Positions 34,096 through 42,646 of a DNA stretch of 64,000 nt are shown piece by piece; position 1 is the stretch's first letter; each line of letters opens with the position of its first letter. A program made the translations under genes and the position numbers. Source of the DNA: Bradyrhizobium barranii subsp. apii (GTDB lineage: Bacteria > Pseudomonadota > Alphaproteobacteria > Rhizobiales > Xanthobacteraceae). Below the pieces are notes generated by a model, which was given only the letters and a program-made list of their open reading frames with translations, was not told the origin of the DNA and did not search any database. Location: positions 7,128,501 to 7,192,500 of the forward strand of contig NZ_CP096255.1 of assembly GCF_011516635.5 (NCBI RefSeq), written 5' to 3'.

Positions 34096-36282
34096 ATGAA
34101 CAAGCATGTTTCTCCCAAGATGAACCGTCGCGCCTTCGTCATCGGCACCGCCGCTGTCGGCACCGGCCTCGCCATCGGGCTCGATCTCCCCTTCGGCGGC
34201 CCCGCCGTGGTCCGCGCGGCCGACGGCGCGCCGGAAGTCAACGCCTGGGTCGTGGTCAGGCCCGATGACACCGTCGTGATCCGCATCGCCCGCTCCGAGA
34301 TGGGCCAGGGCTCGCTCACCGGCTTGGCCCAGCTGGTCGCCGAGGAACTCGAATGCGACTGGTCGAAGGTCACGACCGAATACCCGACTCCCGGCCAGAG
34401 CGTCGCCCGCAAGCGCGTCTGGGGTGATTTCTCGACCGGCGGCAGCCGCGGCATCCGCAGCTCGCAAGACTATGTCCGCAAGGGCGGTGCCACCGCGCGC
34501 GTGATGCTGATCGAGGCCGCCGCGAATGAGTGGAAGGTGCCGGCCTCCGAATGCACCGTCGCCAAGGGGGTCATCACCCACAAGGCGTCGGGCAAGACGA
34601 CGACTTACGGCAAGGTCGCAGAAGCCGCCGCCAAGCTGACGCCGCCGGCCGACGTCAAGCTCAAGGATCCCAAGGACTGGACCATCGCAGGCAAGGGCCT
34701 GCTGCGGCTCGACACCGCCGACAAGACCACCGGCACGATGACCTACGGTATCGACGTCAAGCTGCCGGGCATGCTGAACGCCGCAATCAAGGACTGCCCG
34801 GTGTTTGGCGGCAAGCTGAAGAGCTATGACGAAGCCAAGATCACCGGCATGAAAGGCGTCAAGAAGGTCGTCAAGGTCGGCGACACCGCGGTTGCGGTCG
34901 TTGCCGACACCTGGTGGCACGCCAAGACCGCGCTGGAAGCGCTGCCTATCGTCTGGGACGAGGGCGAGAATGCCAAGGTCTCCAGCGAGTCGATCGCGAA
35001 GTGGCTGGCTGAGGGCCTCGACGATTCGCAGCCGGCCTATGTCGGCAACAAGAACGGCGACGTCAAAGCCGCGATTGCCGGCGCAGCGAAGAAGGTCGAA
35101 GCCGTCTACAACTACCCCTACCAGAACCACGCCACGATGGAGCCGATGAACGCCACCGCGCTCTACACGGCCGACAAATGCGAGGTCTGGTGCGGCACGC
35201 AGAACGGCGAGGCCGTCTTCGCGGCGGTGCTGGAAGCCTCCGGCCTGCCGGCAGAGAAGTGCGACATGTACAAGGTGATGCCCGGCGGCGGCTTCGGCCG
35301 GCGCGGCCAGACCGACTACGTCCGTCAGGCGGTCATGATCGCCAAGCAGATGCCGGGCACGCCGATCAAGCTGTTGTGGTCGCGCGAAGAGGACATGGCG
35401 CACGGCAGGTATCACCCGATCACCCAGTGCAAGATGACCGGCGCGTTCGACGCCAACAACAATCTGGTCGCGCTGCACTACCGGCTGTCCGGACAGTCGA
35501 TCCTGTTCTCGCTCCGCCCCGAAGCGCTGCAGAACGGTATGGATCCGGCCGCATTCCAGGGCGTCGCTCAGTCCGGCGAAGCCGCGTTCGGCTATTCGGT
35601 GCCGAACCTCCTGATCGAGCATGCGATGCGCAACCCGCACGTTCCACCCGGCTTCTGGCGCGGCGTGAACGTCAATCACAACGCGATCTACATGGAATGC
35701 TTCATGGACGAGCTGGCCCAGGCCGCAGGTCAGGACCCGCTCGAATTCCGCCGCAAGCTGATGGGCAATCATCCCAAGCATCTGGCGGTGCTCAATGCCG
35801 TGGCCGAGAAGATCGGCTGGGACAAGCCGGCACCGCAGGGCGTCTATCGCGGCATCGCGCAGGTCATGGGCTATGGCAGCTATGTCGCCGGCGCCGCCGA
35901 GATCTCGGTGACCGACGGCAACAAGATCAAGGTGCATCGCATCGTCGCCTCCACCGATCCCGGCTACGTCGTCAATCCGGCGCAGGTGGAGCGGCAGATC
36001 GCCGGCTCCTTCGTCTACGGCCTCTCCGCGCTGTTCTACGGCGGCTGCACCGTCAAGGACGGCAAGATCGAGCAAACCAACTTCGACACCTACAACTCGA
36101 TGCGCATCAACGAGATGCCGAAGGTGGAATCGGTGATGGTGCCGAGCGGCGGGTTCTGGGGCGGCGTCGGCGAGCCCACCATCGGCGTCGCGGCGCCGGC
36201 GGTGCTCAACGCCTATTTCGCGGCGACGGGCAAGCGCATCCGCTCGGTGCCGCTGCGCGACCAGAACATCACCTTCGCCTGA
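34096..36282 (+). CDS. iorB: Molybdopterin-binding catalytic subunit (IorB-like), Tat-exported
   Basis: A 728-residue catalytic subunit of the xanthine dehydrogenase family. The N terminus has a twin-arginine signal (KMNRRAFVIGTAAVGTGLAIG), so the complex may work in the periplasm. Molybdopterin-contacting segments include SEMGQGSLTGLAQLVAEE, MPGGGFGRRGQTDYV and, near the C terminus, GGVGEPTIGVAAPAVLNA with the catalytic glutamate. Related enzymes hydroxylate N-heterocycles or oxidise aldehydes. The ATG at 34096 has GAGGAG upstream. A strong hairpin terminator follows at 36288. No cytochrome partner gene is adjacent. Confidence 0.9.
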   Translation: MNKHVSPKMNRRAFVIGTAAVGTGLAIGLDLPFGGPAVVRAADGAPEVNAWVVVRPDDTVVIRIARSEMGQGSLTGLAQLVAEELECDWSKVTTEYPTPGQSVARKRVWGDFSTGGSRGIRSSQDYVRKGGATARVMLIEAAANEWKVPASECTVAKGVITHKASGKTTTYGKVAEAAAKLTPPADVKLKDPKDWTIAGKGLLRLDTADKTTGTMTYGIDVKLPGMLNAAIKDCPVFGGKLKSYDEAKITGMKGVKKVVKVGDTAVAVVADTWWHAKTALEALPIVWDEGENAKVSSESIAKWLAEGLDDSQPAYVGNKNGDVKAAIAGAAKKVEAVYNYPYQNHATMEPMNATALYTADKCEVWCGTQNGEAVFAAVLEASGLPAEKCDMYKVMPGGGFGRRGQTDYVRQAVMIAKQMPGTPIKLLWSREEDMAHGRYHPITQCKMTGAFDANNNLVALHYRLSGQSILFSLRPEALQNGMDPAAFQGVAQSGEAAFGYSVPNLLIEHAMRNPHVPPGFWRGVNVNHNAIYMECFMDELAQAAGQDPLEFRRKLMGNHPKHLAVLNAVAEKIGWDKPAPQGVYRGIAQVMGYGSYVAGAAEISVTDGNKIKVHRIVASTDPGYVVNPAQVERQIAGSFVYGLSALFYGGCTVKDGKIEQTNFDTYNSMRINEMPKVESVMVPSGGFWGGVGEPTIGVAAPAVLNAYFAATGKRIRSVPLRDQNITFA

Positions 36283-36287
36283 GAAAC

Positions 36288-36322
36288 GCCGCGGCGGCTG
36301 CAACGGCCGCCGCGGCATTTTT
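36288..36322 (+). terminator. Intrinsic terminator after the IorAB-like pair
   Basis: A perfect 11-bp GC stem (GCCGCGGCGGC at 36288-36298 with its complement at 36306-36316) and a 7-base loop are followed by ATTTTT. It lies directly after the iorB-like stop and before the soxF-like start, so it should separate the two operons. Confidence 0.75.
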
Positions 36323-36337
36323 GCCTGGATGATCCTG

Positions 36338-37612
36338 ATGACCACGCGCCCGGTGACACGGCGGAATGCCGTGCTCGGCATCACCGCGGCCGCCGCAACG
36401 CTGGCGCGGCCATCGGTCCCGCGCGCGCAATCGGCAGCACGTATCGTCGTGGTCGGCGGCGGGTTCGGCGGCGCGGCCTGCGCCCGCGCGCTGAAACGCG
36501 CGCAGGAAAACCTGCAAATCATCCTGATCGAGCCGAACGCGGTCTTCACCTCCTGCCCCTTCAGCAACGAGGTGATTGCGGGCCTGCGTGAGATCGACGC
36601 GCAGCAGTTTGACTATGACAAGCTCGCCGCCGAGGGCATCACCGTGATCGGCGAGGCCGTGACCACAATCGAGCCGCAGCGGCGCAGCGTCGTGACGACC
36701 GACGGCGTCGCGCTGCCCTATGACCGTCTCGTGCTCTCGCCCGGCATCGACTTCCATTTCGAGGCCCTGCCCGGCTATGACGAAGCGGCATCCGAAAAAA
36801 TGCCGCACGCCTGGAAGGCCGGGACGCAGACGCTGCTGCTGCGCAGGCAACTGGAGGCGATGGCGGACGGCGGCACGGTCGCCATCGCGATCCCGGCCAA
36901 TCCCTCGCGCTGCCCGCCTGCGCCTTACGAGCGCGCAAGCCTGATCGCGCATTACCTGAAGACGAAGAAGCCGCGCTCGAAGGTGCTGGTCCTCGATGCC
37001 AAGGACAATTTTTCGCAGCAGCGGCTGTTCGAGAAGGCGTGGAAGGAGCTCTATGGCGACATGATCGAGCGCATCGCGCTGTCGCAGGGCGGTCGCGTCA
37101 CCTCGGTCGATCCTTCGACAAGGACCATCATCACCGAGTTCGGCAACTACACGCCTGATGTCGCCAACGTCATCCCGCCGCAACGCGCCGGCCGCATCGC
37201 CGAGATCGCGGGCGCGGCGGATGCGACCGGCTGGTGCCCGATCGATCCCGTGACCTTCGAGTCGAAGCTCGTCCCGAACATCCACGTCATCGGCGATGCC
37301 TGCCTCGGCGGCGGCATTCCCAAATCGGCGTCGGCCGCGACCGCACAGGGCAAGGCCTGCGCCGCCGCCATCGTCAACCTGTTCGCGGGCCGCGCGCCGG
37401 AGACGCCGCGGCTGACCGGCGTCTGCTATACAACCGCCGCGCCCGGCTACGGCTTCTCGCTCGCCGGCAACTACCAGCCCAGGGGTGACATCTTTGCCGA
37501 GGTCGAAGGCGGCGCGACCAGCCCGGTCGATGCACCACGCGAGCTCCGCGCCCGCGAGGCGGCTGAAGCCGAGCGCTGGTTTCAAACCATCACGGCGGAC
37601 ACCTTTGGCTAG
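36338..37612 (+). CDS. soxF: Sulfide dehydrogenase-type flavoprotein (SoxF/FccB)
   Basis: About 424 residues with a Tat-type leader (RPVTRRNAVLGITAAAATLA), then the FAD motif RIVVVGGGFGGAACARAL. The protein aligns with the flavoprotein of flavocytochrome c sulfide dehydrogenase. Candidate redox cysteines are in FTSCPFSNEV, GWCPIDP and TGVCYTTAAPGYGF, and HVIGDACLGGGIPKSA is the second FAD contact. It would oxidise sulfide or a sulfur carrier in the periplasm, passing electrons to a cytochrome. ATG 36329 and 36338 are both possible. Its end overlaps soxX by eight bases. Confidence 0.85.
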   Translation: MTTRPVTRRNAVLGITAAAATLARPSVPRAQSAARIVVVGGGFGGAACARALKRAQENLQIILIEPNAVFTSCPFSNEVIAGLREIDAQQFDYDKLAAEGITVIGEAVTTIEPQRRSVVTTDGVALPYDRLVLSPGIDFHFEALPGYDEAASEKMPHAWKAGTQTLLLRRQLEAMADGGTVAIAIPANPSRCPPAPYERASLIAHYLKTKKPRSKVLVLDAKDNFSQQRLFEKAWKELYGDMIERIALSQGGRVTSVDPSTRTIITEFGNYTPDVANVIPPQRAGRIAEIAGAADATGWCPIDPVTFESKLVPNIHVIGDACLGGGIPKSASAATAQGKACAAAIVNLFAGRAPETPRLTGVCYTTAAPGYGFSLAGNYQPRGDIFAEVEGGATSPVDAPRELRAREAAEAERWFQTITADTFG

Positions 37613-38057
37613 AGCATTCCTTCATATCTTAGCGCTGATCGCCGCCGGCGTTGCCTTGGCTTGCGGCGCAAGAGCCGACGAGCTCGTGCCCTACAAAATC
37701 ATCGGTGACACCATCCCGGAGCCGCTCACGGGCTCACCAGCCGATGCCGCGCGTGGACGCGCGCTGGTGGTGGCGCGCACCACGACCTGCATCCTTTGCC
37801 ATTCCGGTCCGTTCCCGGAGGCGCGGTTCCAGGGCGACCTCGCGCCCGATCTCACCGGCACCGGAAACTGGTGGTCGGCGGGCCAGTTGCGGCTGCGGCT
37901 GGTCGATGCATCGCGCTACAACCCGCAGACCATCATGCCGTCCTATTATCGCAACGACGGGCTGGTCCGGGTCGGGCGCAATTTTGCCGGCAAGCCGATA
38001 TTATCCGCCGCGGAGATCGAAGACATCGTGGCCTTTCTTGTAACGCTTCGGAACTAG
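37605..38057 (+). CDS. soxX: Sulfur-oxidation cytochrome c SoxX
   Basis: About 150 residues, starting from a TTG at 37605 inside the end of soxF. The signal peptide is FLHILALIAAGVALACGARA. One heme site, CILCH, is present, and TIMPSYYR supplies the likely axial methionine. The order flavoprotein-X-Y-Z-A is that of sox clusters, where SoxAX joins thiosulfate to the SoxY carrier. An upstream in-frame start would lie deep inside soxF and is unlikely. Confidence 0.83.
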   Translation: MARAFLHILALIAAGVALACGARADELVPYKIIGDTIPEPLTGSPADAARGRALVVARTTTCILCHSGPFPEARFQGDLAPDLTGTGNWWSAGQLRLRLVDASRYNPQTIMPSYYRNDGLVRVGRNFAGKPILSAAEIEDIVAFLVTLRN

Positions 38058-38061
38058 CTTC

Positions 38062-38529
38062 ATGCCAACCACGCGACGACAATTCCTGAGTATTGCAGGC
38101 GGCGCGACGGTCGCCGGAACGATTCCGATCGTCACGCTGCGACCGCTGGAAGCGACGCCCGCGATGCTCAGCACCGCCATCCGCAACGTCGTCGGCGAAG
38201 CCCAGATTCGCACCGGCAAGATCAAGCTCGACATTCCGCCGCTGGTCGAGAACGGCAACACCGTGCCGATGACGGTAAGCGTCGCAAGCCCGATGACGGC
38301 AAACGACTACGTCAAGAGCATCCACGTCTTCAACGAGAAGAACCCGCAGCCGAACATCGGTAATTTCTATCTCAACCCCTCCTCCGGCCGCGCCCAGGTC
38401 TCGACCCGCATGCGGCTGGCCGACACCCAGAAGGTGGTGGCAATCGCACGCATGTCCGATGACACGTTCTGGCAGGTCGCCGCCGACATCGTCGTGACGC
38501 TGGCCGCCTGTACCGAGGAGATGAACTGA
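38062..38529 (+). CDS. soxY: SoxY-like sulfur carrier lacking the GGCGG arm
   Basis: A 155-residue protein with a Tat leader (TTRRQFLSIAGGATVAGTIPI) and the SoxY body, including VGEAQIRTGKIKLDIPPLVENG. Standard SoxY ends in a flexible GGCGG arm whose cysteine carries the sulfur substrate. Here the end is VVTLAACTEEMN, with Cys150 six residues from the terminus and no glycines. It may be a different carrier subtype or a weakened copy. The ATG starts four bases after the soxX stop; the end overlaps soxZ by one base. Confidence 0.83.
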   Translation: MPTTRRQFLSIAGGATVAGTIPIVTLRPLEATPAMLSTAIRNVVGEAQIRTGKIKLDIPPLVENGNTVPMTVSVASPMTANDYVKSIHVFNEKNPQPNIGNFYLNPSSGRAQVSTRMRLADTQKVVAIARMSDDTFWQVAADIVVTLAACTEEMN

Positions 38530-38846
38530 TGGCCGCGCTCATCAACGTTCCGACAAAAGCCAAACGCGGCGATGTCATCGAGATCCGCACGCTGACCTCG
38601 CACATCATGGAGACCGGCTTCCGCCACACCGCGGACGGCGCGCTGGTGCCGCGCGACATCATCACGAGTTTTACGTGCCGCTACAATGGCACCGAAGTTT
38701 TCCGCGCCGACCTGTTTCCGGCGATCGCGGCCAACCCATATCTCTCCTTTTTCACGGTCGCGAAGGAGAGCGGCAAGTTCGAATTCGAATGGATCGGCGA
38801 CAACGGCTATTCGTCGACCGCATCGGCCTCGATCACGGTCGAATGA
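38529..38846 (+). CDS. soxZ: SoxZ sulfur-carrier partner
   Basis: A 105-residue immunoglobulin-like protein, typical SoxZ length. Conserved features are VPTKAKRGDVIEIRTLTSHIMETGFR and the C-terminal SGKFEFEWIGDNGYSSTAS. SoxZ has no signal of its own and is exported bound to SoxY. It starts in the soxY stop (TGATG) and its own stop overlaps the soxA start (ATGA), showing tight coupling. Confidence 0.9.
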   Translation: MAALINVPTKAKRGDVIEIRTLTSHIMETGFRHTADGALVPRDIITSFTCRYNGTEVFRADLFPAIAANPYLSFFTVAKESGKFEFEWIGDNGYSSTASASITVE

Positions 38847-39226
38847 TCTTTTGGCGCGCGATAGCGGCGGCAACATTGTTGGCCGCGGCCCCTGCCCTGC
38901 TCGCCGGCGAAATTCCGCCGGACGCGCGCCGCTCCGGCTATTCGTTCATGGGGCCGGACACGCGCGCGGTGGCGCAGGGCCGCGACCTCTTCATGCGGCG
39001 CGAGGGCCAGCTCAACCTCGCCTGCACCAATTGCCACGACGACAATTTCGACAAGCGTCTTGCGGGCGCGCCGATCACGCAAGCGCAGCCGACCGGCTAT
39101 CCGCTCTACCGCCTGGAGTGGCAGACGCTGGGGTCGATCGAGCGAAGGTTGCGCAGTTGCATGACCGGCGTACGCGCCCAGGCCTATGATTACGGCGCGC
39201 CCGAGCTGGTCGCGCTTGAACTCTAG
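38843..39226 (+). pseudogene. soxA: SoxA cytochrome c, shortened and ended by an in-frame TAG
   Basis: The frame encodes a signal peptide, YSFMGPDTRAVAQGRDLF, one heme site (CTNCH), and RSCMTGVRAQAYDYGAPEL with the conserved ligand cysteine. It stops at TAG 39224-39226 after ALEL. The same frame continues as MSRARGLPMETPAVRP to TGA at 39275-39277, which matches the usual SoxA C terminus, so TAG probably replaced a tyrosine codon. At about 127 residues (144 if read through) it is also half the usual 260-290; the first cytochrome domain seems to be missing between GPDTRA and GRDLF. Likely decayed, though a natural one-heme form cannot be excluded. Confidence 0.7.
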
Positions 39227-39359
39227 ATGTCGCGGGCGCGCGGCCTGCCGATGGAGACGCCTGCCGTGCGTCCCTGAGTTCCCAGATTAGGACTAGGCAG
39301 GCGTGGCACGGCCGTTAGTATCCCTCCCAAAGAAAATGAATCAGAGGGAGGGATTTGAC

Positions 39360-40685
39360 GTGGCCAACCATAACATCTCGCGCCGCACGCTGTTGACGGG
39401 GACCGCCGCGGCTGGCGCGCTCAGCCTGACCGGACTACCGGCACGCGCCGAGGTCAACTGGAAGAAATACGCCGGGACCAAGCTGGAGGTGATCCTCGCC
39501 AAGGGTCCGCGCGGCGACAACCTGCAAAAAAACATCAAGGAGTTCACCGAGCTCACCGGCATCCAGGTGGAATCCGAACAGATCCCGGAGCAGCAGCAGC
39601 GCCAGAAAGTGGTGATCGAGCTGACCTCGGGCCGGCCGAGCTTCGACGTCGTCCATCTCAGCTATCACGTCCAGAAGCGGCAGTTCGAAAAGGGGGGCTG
39701 GCTCGCCGACCTGACGCCCTTCATGAAGGATCCGACGCTGACGGCACCCGATCTCGTCGAGAGCGATTTCTCGGCCGCCGGCTTGCAATACGCCAAGAAC
39801 GACAAGGGCCAGATGCTGTCGCTGCCCTGGTCGGTCGATTACTTCATCCTCTACTACAACAAGGAGCTGTTCCAGAAGAAGGGCGTCGCGGTCCCCAAGA
39901 CCCTCGACGAGATGGTCGCGGCCGCCGAAAAACTGACCGACACCAAGGAAGGCACCTACGGTTTCGTCGGACGGGGCCTGCGCAACGCCAACATGACGTT
40001 GTGGACCAACTTCTTCCTCAACTATGGCGGCGAATTCCTCGACGCCAAGGGCAACATCCTGACCGACGGTCCAGAGGCGGTCGCGGCGACAAAGCTCTAT
40101 CAGACGCTGCTGACGAAGGTCGCCCCGCCAGGCGTCGCCGGCTTCAACTGGATGGAGTCGATGGCCTCGTTCACGCAAGAACGTTCGGCGATGTGGATCG
40201 ACGGCGTCGGCTGGGCGCCGCCGCTGGAGGACCCCGCCGCCTCGCGCGTGGTCGGCAAGGTCGGCTACACCGTCGTGCCGGCCGGACCGAAGGGGCAATA
40301 TTCGGCCACCTATGGCGACGGCATCGGCATTGCTGCGGCCAGCAAGAACAAGGAAGCCGCCTATCTGCTCTGCCAGTGGGCGGTCTCGAAGCAGCAGGGC
40401 GCGCGCCTGTTGCAGGCCGGCGGCGGCGTGCCGTTCCGCAACTCGATCCTCGGCGATCCCGAGGTCCAGAACGGCGTGAAGATGCCCAAGGAGTGGCTGC
40501 AGTCGGTGATCGATTCCGCCAAGATCAGCAAACTCGGCCTTCCCGTCGTGATCCCGGTCGCCGAATTCCGCGATCTCGTCGGCGCGGCTCTTACCTCGAC
40601 ACTATCGGGCGCCGATCCCGCAACCGAGCTGAAGAAGGCTCACGATCAGTACCGGCCGATCCTGGAGCGTAGCGAAAAGGCGTGA
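39360..40685 (+). CDS. ABC transporter sugar-binding protein (family 1)
   Basis: A 441-residue periplasmic binding protein. The leader ISRRTLLTGTAAAGALSLTG is Tat-like. The body has the extracellular-solute family 1 pattern: VVIELTSGRPSFDVVHLSYH, SLPWSVDYFILYYNKELF, and SAMWIDGVGWAPP. The start is GTG 39360, preceded by GGGAGGG. An ATG further upstream would place the leader too far inside. The stop overlaps the next gene (GTGA). The likely ligand is a sugar or polyol. Confidence 0.88.
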   Translation: MANHNISRRTLLTGTAAAGALSLTGLPARAEVNWKKYAGTKLEVILAKGPRGDNLQKNIKEFTELTGIQVESEQIPEQQQRQKVVIELTSGRPSFDVVHLSYHVQKRQFEKGGWLADLTPFMKDPTLTAPDLVESDFSAAGLQYAKNDKGQMLSLPWSVDYFILYYNKELFQKKGVAVPKTLDEMVAAAEKLTDTKEGTYGFVGRGLRNANMTLWTNFFLNYGGEFLDAKGNILTDGPEAVAATKLYQTLLTKVAPPGVAGFNWMESMASFTQERSAMWIDGVGWAPPLEDPAASRVVGKVGYTVVPAGPKGQYSATYGDGIGIAAASKNKEAAYLLCQWAVSKQQGARLLQAGGGVPFRNSILGDPEVQNGVKMPKEWLQSVIDSAKISKLGLPVVIPVAEFRDLVGAALTSTLSGADPATELKKAHDQYRPILERSEKA

Positions 40686-41620
40686 GTGCGTTGACACAAT
40701 CGACTCCGGCCGCGGCACAGTCTGATGCCGCGCCGGAGAAGGCGTTGCGGCCGCCGTCCTACTGGCCGTTCGTGGTGCCGGCGCTGGTCGTCGTGCTCGC
40801 GATCATCATCTTCCCGTGGGTCTTCACGATCTGGATGAGCCTGAACGAGTGGAAGGTCGGCTCACCGACCACCTTCGTCGGGTTTTCCAACTATCTGCGG
40901 CTGACGAGCGATCCCCGCTTCATCGAGGCGGTGGGGCACACCATGGTCTACACTTTGCTATCGGTGCTGATGCCGCTGATCCTCGGCACGTTCGCGGCCG
41001 TCGTGTTTCACCAGAAATTCGCCGGCCGCGGCTTTCTGCGCGGCATTTTCATCATGCCGATGATGGCGACCCCCGTCGCGATCGCGCTGGTCTGGACCAT
41101 GATGTTTCACCCGCAGCTCGGCGTGCTGAACTACCTCTTGTCGCTGGTCGGGATCCCCGCACAGCTCTGGGTCTTTCACCCCGCAACCGTCATTCCCTCG
41201 CTCGTGCTGGTCGAGACCTGGCAATGGACGCCGCTGGTCATGCTGATCGTGCTCGGCGGCCTCGCCGCGATCCCGACCGAGCCTTATGAAAGCGCGCAGA
41301 TCGACGGCGCCAGCTTCTGGCAGGTATTCCGCTTCATCACGCTGCCGCTGATCATGCCGTTTCTGTTCATCGCCGGCATGATCCGCATGATCGATGCCGT
41401 GAAGAGTTTCGACATCATCTTCGCGATCACGCAGGGAGGACCGGGCTCCGCGTCGGAGACGATCAACATCTATCTCTACAGCGTCGCCTTCACCTATTAC
41501 GACCTCGGCTACGGCTCGGCGATTGCGGTGGTCTTCTTCCTCCTCATCGTCGCCCTTGCGGCCGTGATGCTCTATGCCCGCCAGCGCATGCTGTGGACCG
41601 AAATTGCGAGCGGCGCATGA
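40682..41620 (+). CDS. ABC transporter permease, sugar type (first)
   Basis: A 312-residue inner-membrane protein with six or more spans. The EAA-loop that docks the ATPase is EPYESAQIDGASFWQVFRFI, followed by TLPLIMP. It starts at a GTG overlapping the binding-protein stop and ends in an ATGA overlap with the second permease. It is related to UgpA/MalF. Confidence 0.9.
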   Translation: MSALTQSTPAAAQSDAAPEKALRPPSYWPFVVPALVVVLAIIIFPWVFTIWMSLNEWKVGSPTTFVGFSNYLRLTSDPRFIEAVGHTMVYTLLSVLMPLILGTFAAVVFHQKFAGRGFLRGIFIMPMMATPVAIALVWTMMFHPQLGVLNYLLSLVGIPAQLWVFHPATVIPSLVLVETWQWTPLVMLIVLGGLAAIPTEPYESAQIDGASFWQVFRFITLPLIMPFLFIAGMIRMIDAVKSFDIIFAITQGGPGSASETINIYLYSVAFTYYDLGYGSAIAVVFFLLIVALAAVMLYARQRMLWTEIASGA

Positions 41621-42486
41621 ACCCAGGTCAAGTCAACCCAAGTCAAATCAATCCAGGTCAAATCAACCTACGTCAGGTCATTGGCAGGATCGGTCTGTGG
41701 CTCTCGGTGTTCGTCATCGTGTCGCCGGCGATCCTGTTCTTCCTCTGGATGGCGTCGCTGTCGCTCAAGTTCGAGGTCGACAATGCCGCCTACCCGCCGG
41801 TGTTCATCCCCGATCGCATCGCCTGGAAGAACTATGCCGACGTGCTCGCTTCCAACCGCTTCCTGACCTATTTCGTCAACAGCCTAATCGTCACCGGCAG
41901 CGCGACCGCGCTGGCCCTGCTCGTCGGCGTTCCCGCCGGCTACGGCATCGCGCGCATGGCTGCGCACAAATCCGCGATCGTGATCCTGATCGCGCGCATC
42001 ACGCCCGGCCTTTCCTATTTGATCCCGCTGTTCCTGCTGTTCCAGTGGCTGGGATTGCTCGGTACGCTGGTGCCGCAGATCATCATCCATCTCGTCGTGA
42101 CGGTGCCGATCGTGATCTGGATCATGATCGGCTATTTCGAGACCACGCCGCTGGAGCTGGAGGAAGCCGCGCTGATCGACGGCGCCACGCGGTGGCAGGT
42201 CTTTCGGCACGTCGCCCTGCCGATCGCCAAGCCCGGAATCGCGGTCGCCTTCATCCTCGCCGTGATCTTCTCCTGGAACAATTTTGTGTTCGGCATCGTG
42301 CTGGCCGGACGCGAGACGCGCACGCTGCCCGTCGCCGTCTACAACATGATCTCGTTCGACCAATTGAGCTGGGGCCCGCTCGCCGCCGCCGCGCTGATCG
42401 TCACCCTCCCGGTGCTGCTGCTCACAGTGTTCGCCCAGCGGCAGATCGTGGCGGGGCTCACGGCGGGGGCGGTCAAGGGCGGGTAG
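41617..42486 (+). CDS. ABC transporter permease, sugar type (second), with N-terminal pentapeptide repeats
   Basis: A 289-residue permease related to MalG/UgpE. The EAA loop is ELEEAALIDGATRWQVFRHV, followed by ALPIAKP. Residues 2-21 are four pentapeptides, NPGQV-NPSQI-NPGQI-NLRQV, coded by four 15-base units at 41620-41679, ahead of the first span. Such a tail is not part of the family and seems to be a recent tandem expansion. No ATPase gene follows, so the system must share one coded elsewhere or have lost it. Confidence 0.9.
   Translation: MNPGQVNPSQINPGQINLRQVIGRIGLWLSVFVIVSPAILFFLWMASLSLKFEVDNAAYPPVFIPDRIAWKNYADVLASNRFLTYFVNSLIVTGSATALALLVGVPAGYGIARMAAHKSAIVILIARITPGLSYLIPLFLLFQWLGLLGTLVPQIIIHLVVTVPIVIWIMIGYFETTPLELEEAALIDGATRWQVFRHVALPIAKPGIAVAFILAVIFSWNNFVFGIVLAGRETRTLPVAVYNMISFDQLSWGPLAAAALIVTLPVLLLTVFAQRQIVAGLTAGAVKGG
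41620..41679 (+). repeat. Four 15-bp tandem units inside a coding region
   Basis: Units AACCCAGGTCAAGTC, AACCCAAGTCAAATC, AATCCAGGTCAAATC and AACCTACGTCAGGTC run head to tail. The third position in codons varies most, so the peptide NPxQ(V/I) is kept in the first three. The fourth is more diverged. Confidence 0.85.
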
Positions 42487-42646
42487 CTGCGCCAATCTCA
42501 ATCCTCTGGGGAGCGCACTCTTGCGCGCTTCCCGCGCCACGAGCACGCGCTCTACTTGGAGTTGACGCAAGGTTTTCGCGTGTATATGCTACATACCGTA
42601 GCACTACGATGCGTGATGGAAGTCGCGCCTGCGTACGAGACGCCAC

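Noticed and set aside
33928..36567. Long (879-codon) open frame on the minus strand across the IorAB-like genes
   Set aside because: It is antisense to a well-supported molybdenum hydroxylase, has Arg/His/Asp-rich composition typical of a reversed high-GC gene, and matches no family.
39224..39226. TAG in soxA as a recoded (pyrrolysine or readthrough) codon
   Set aside because: No pyrrolysine genes are seen and the group is not known to use it; a point mutation is simpler.
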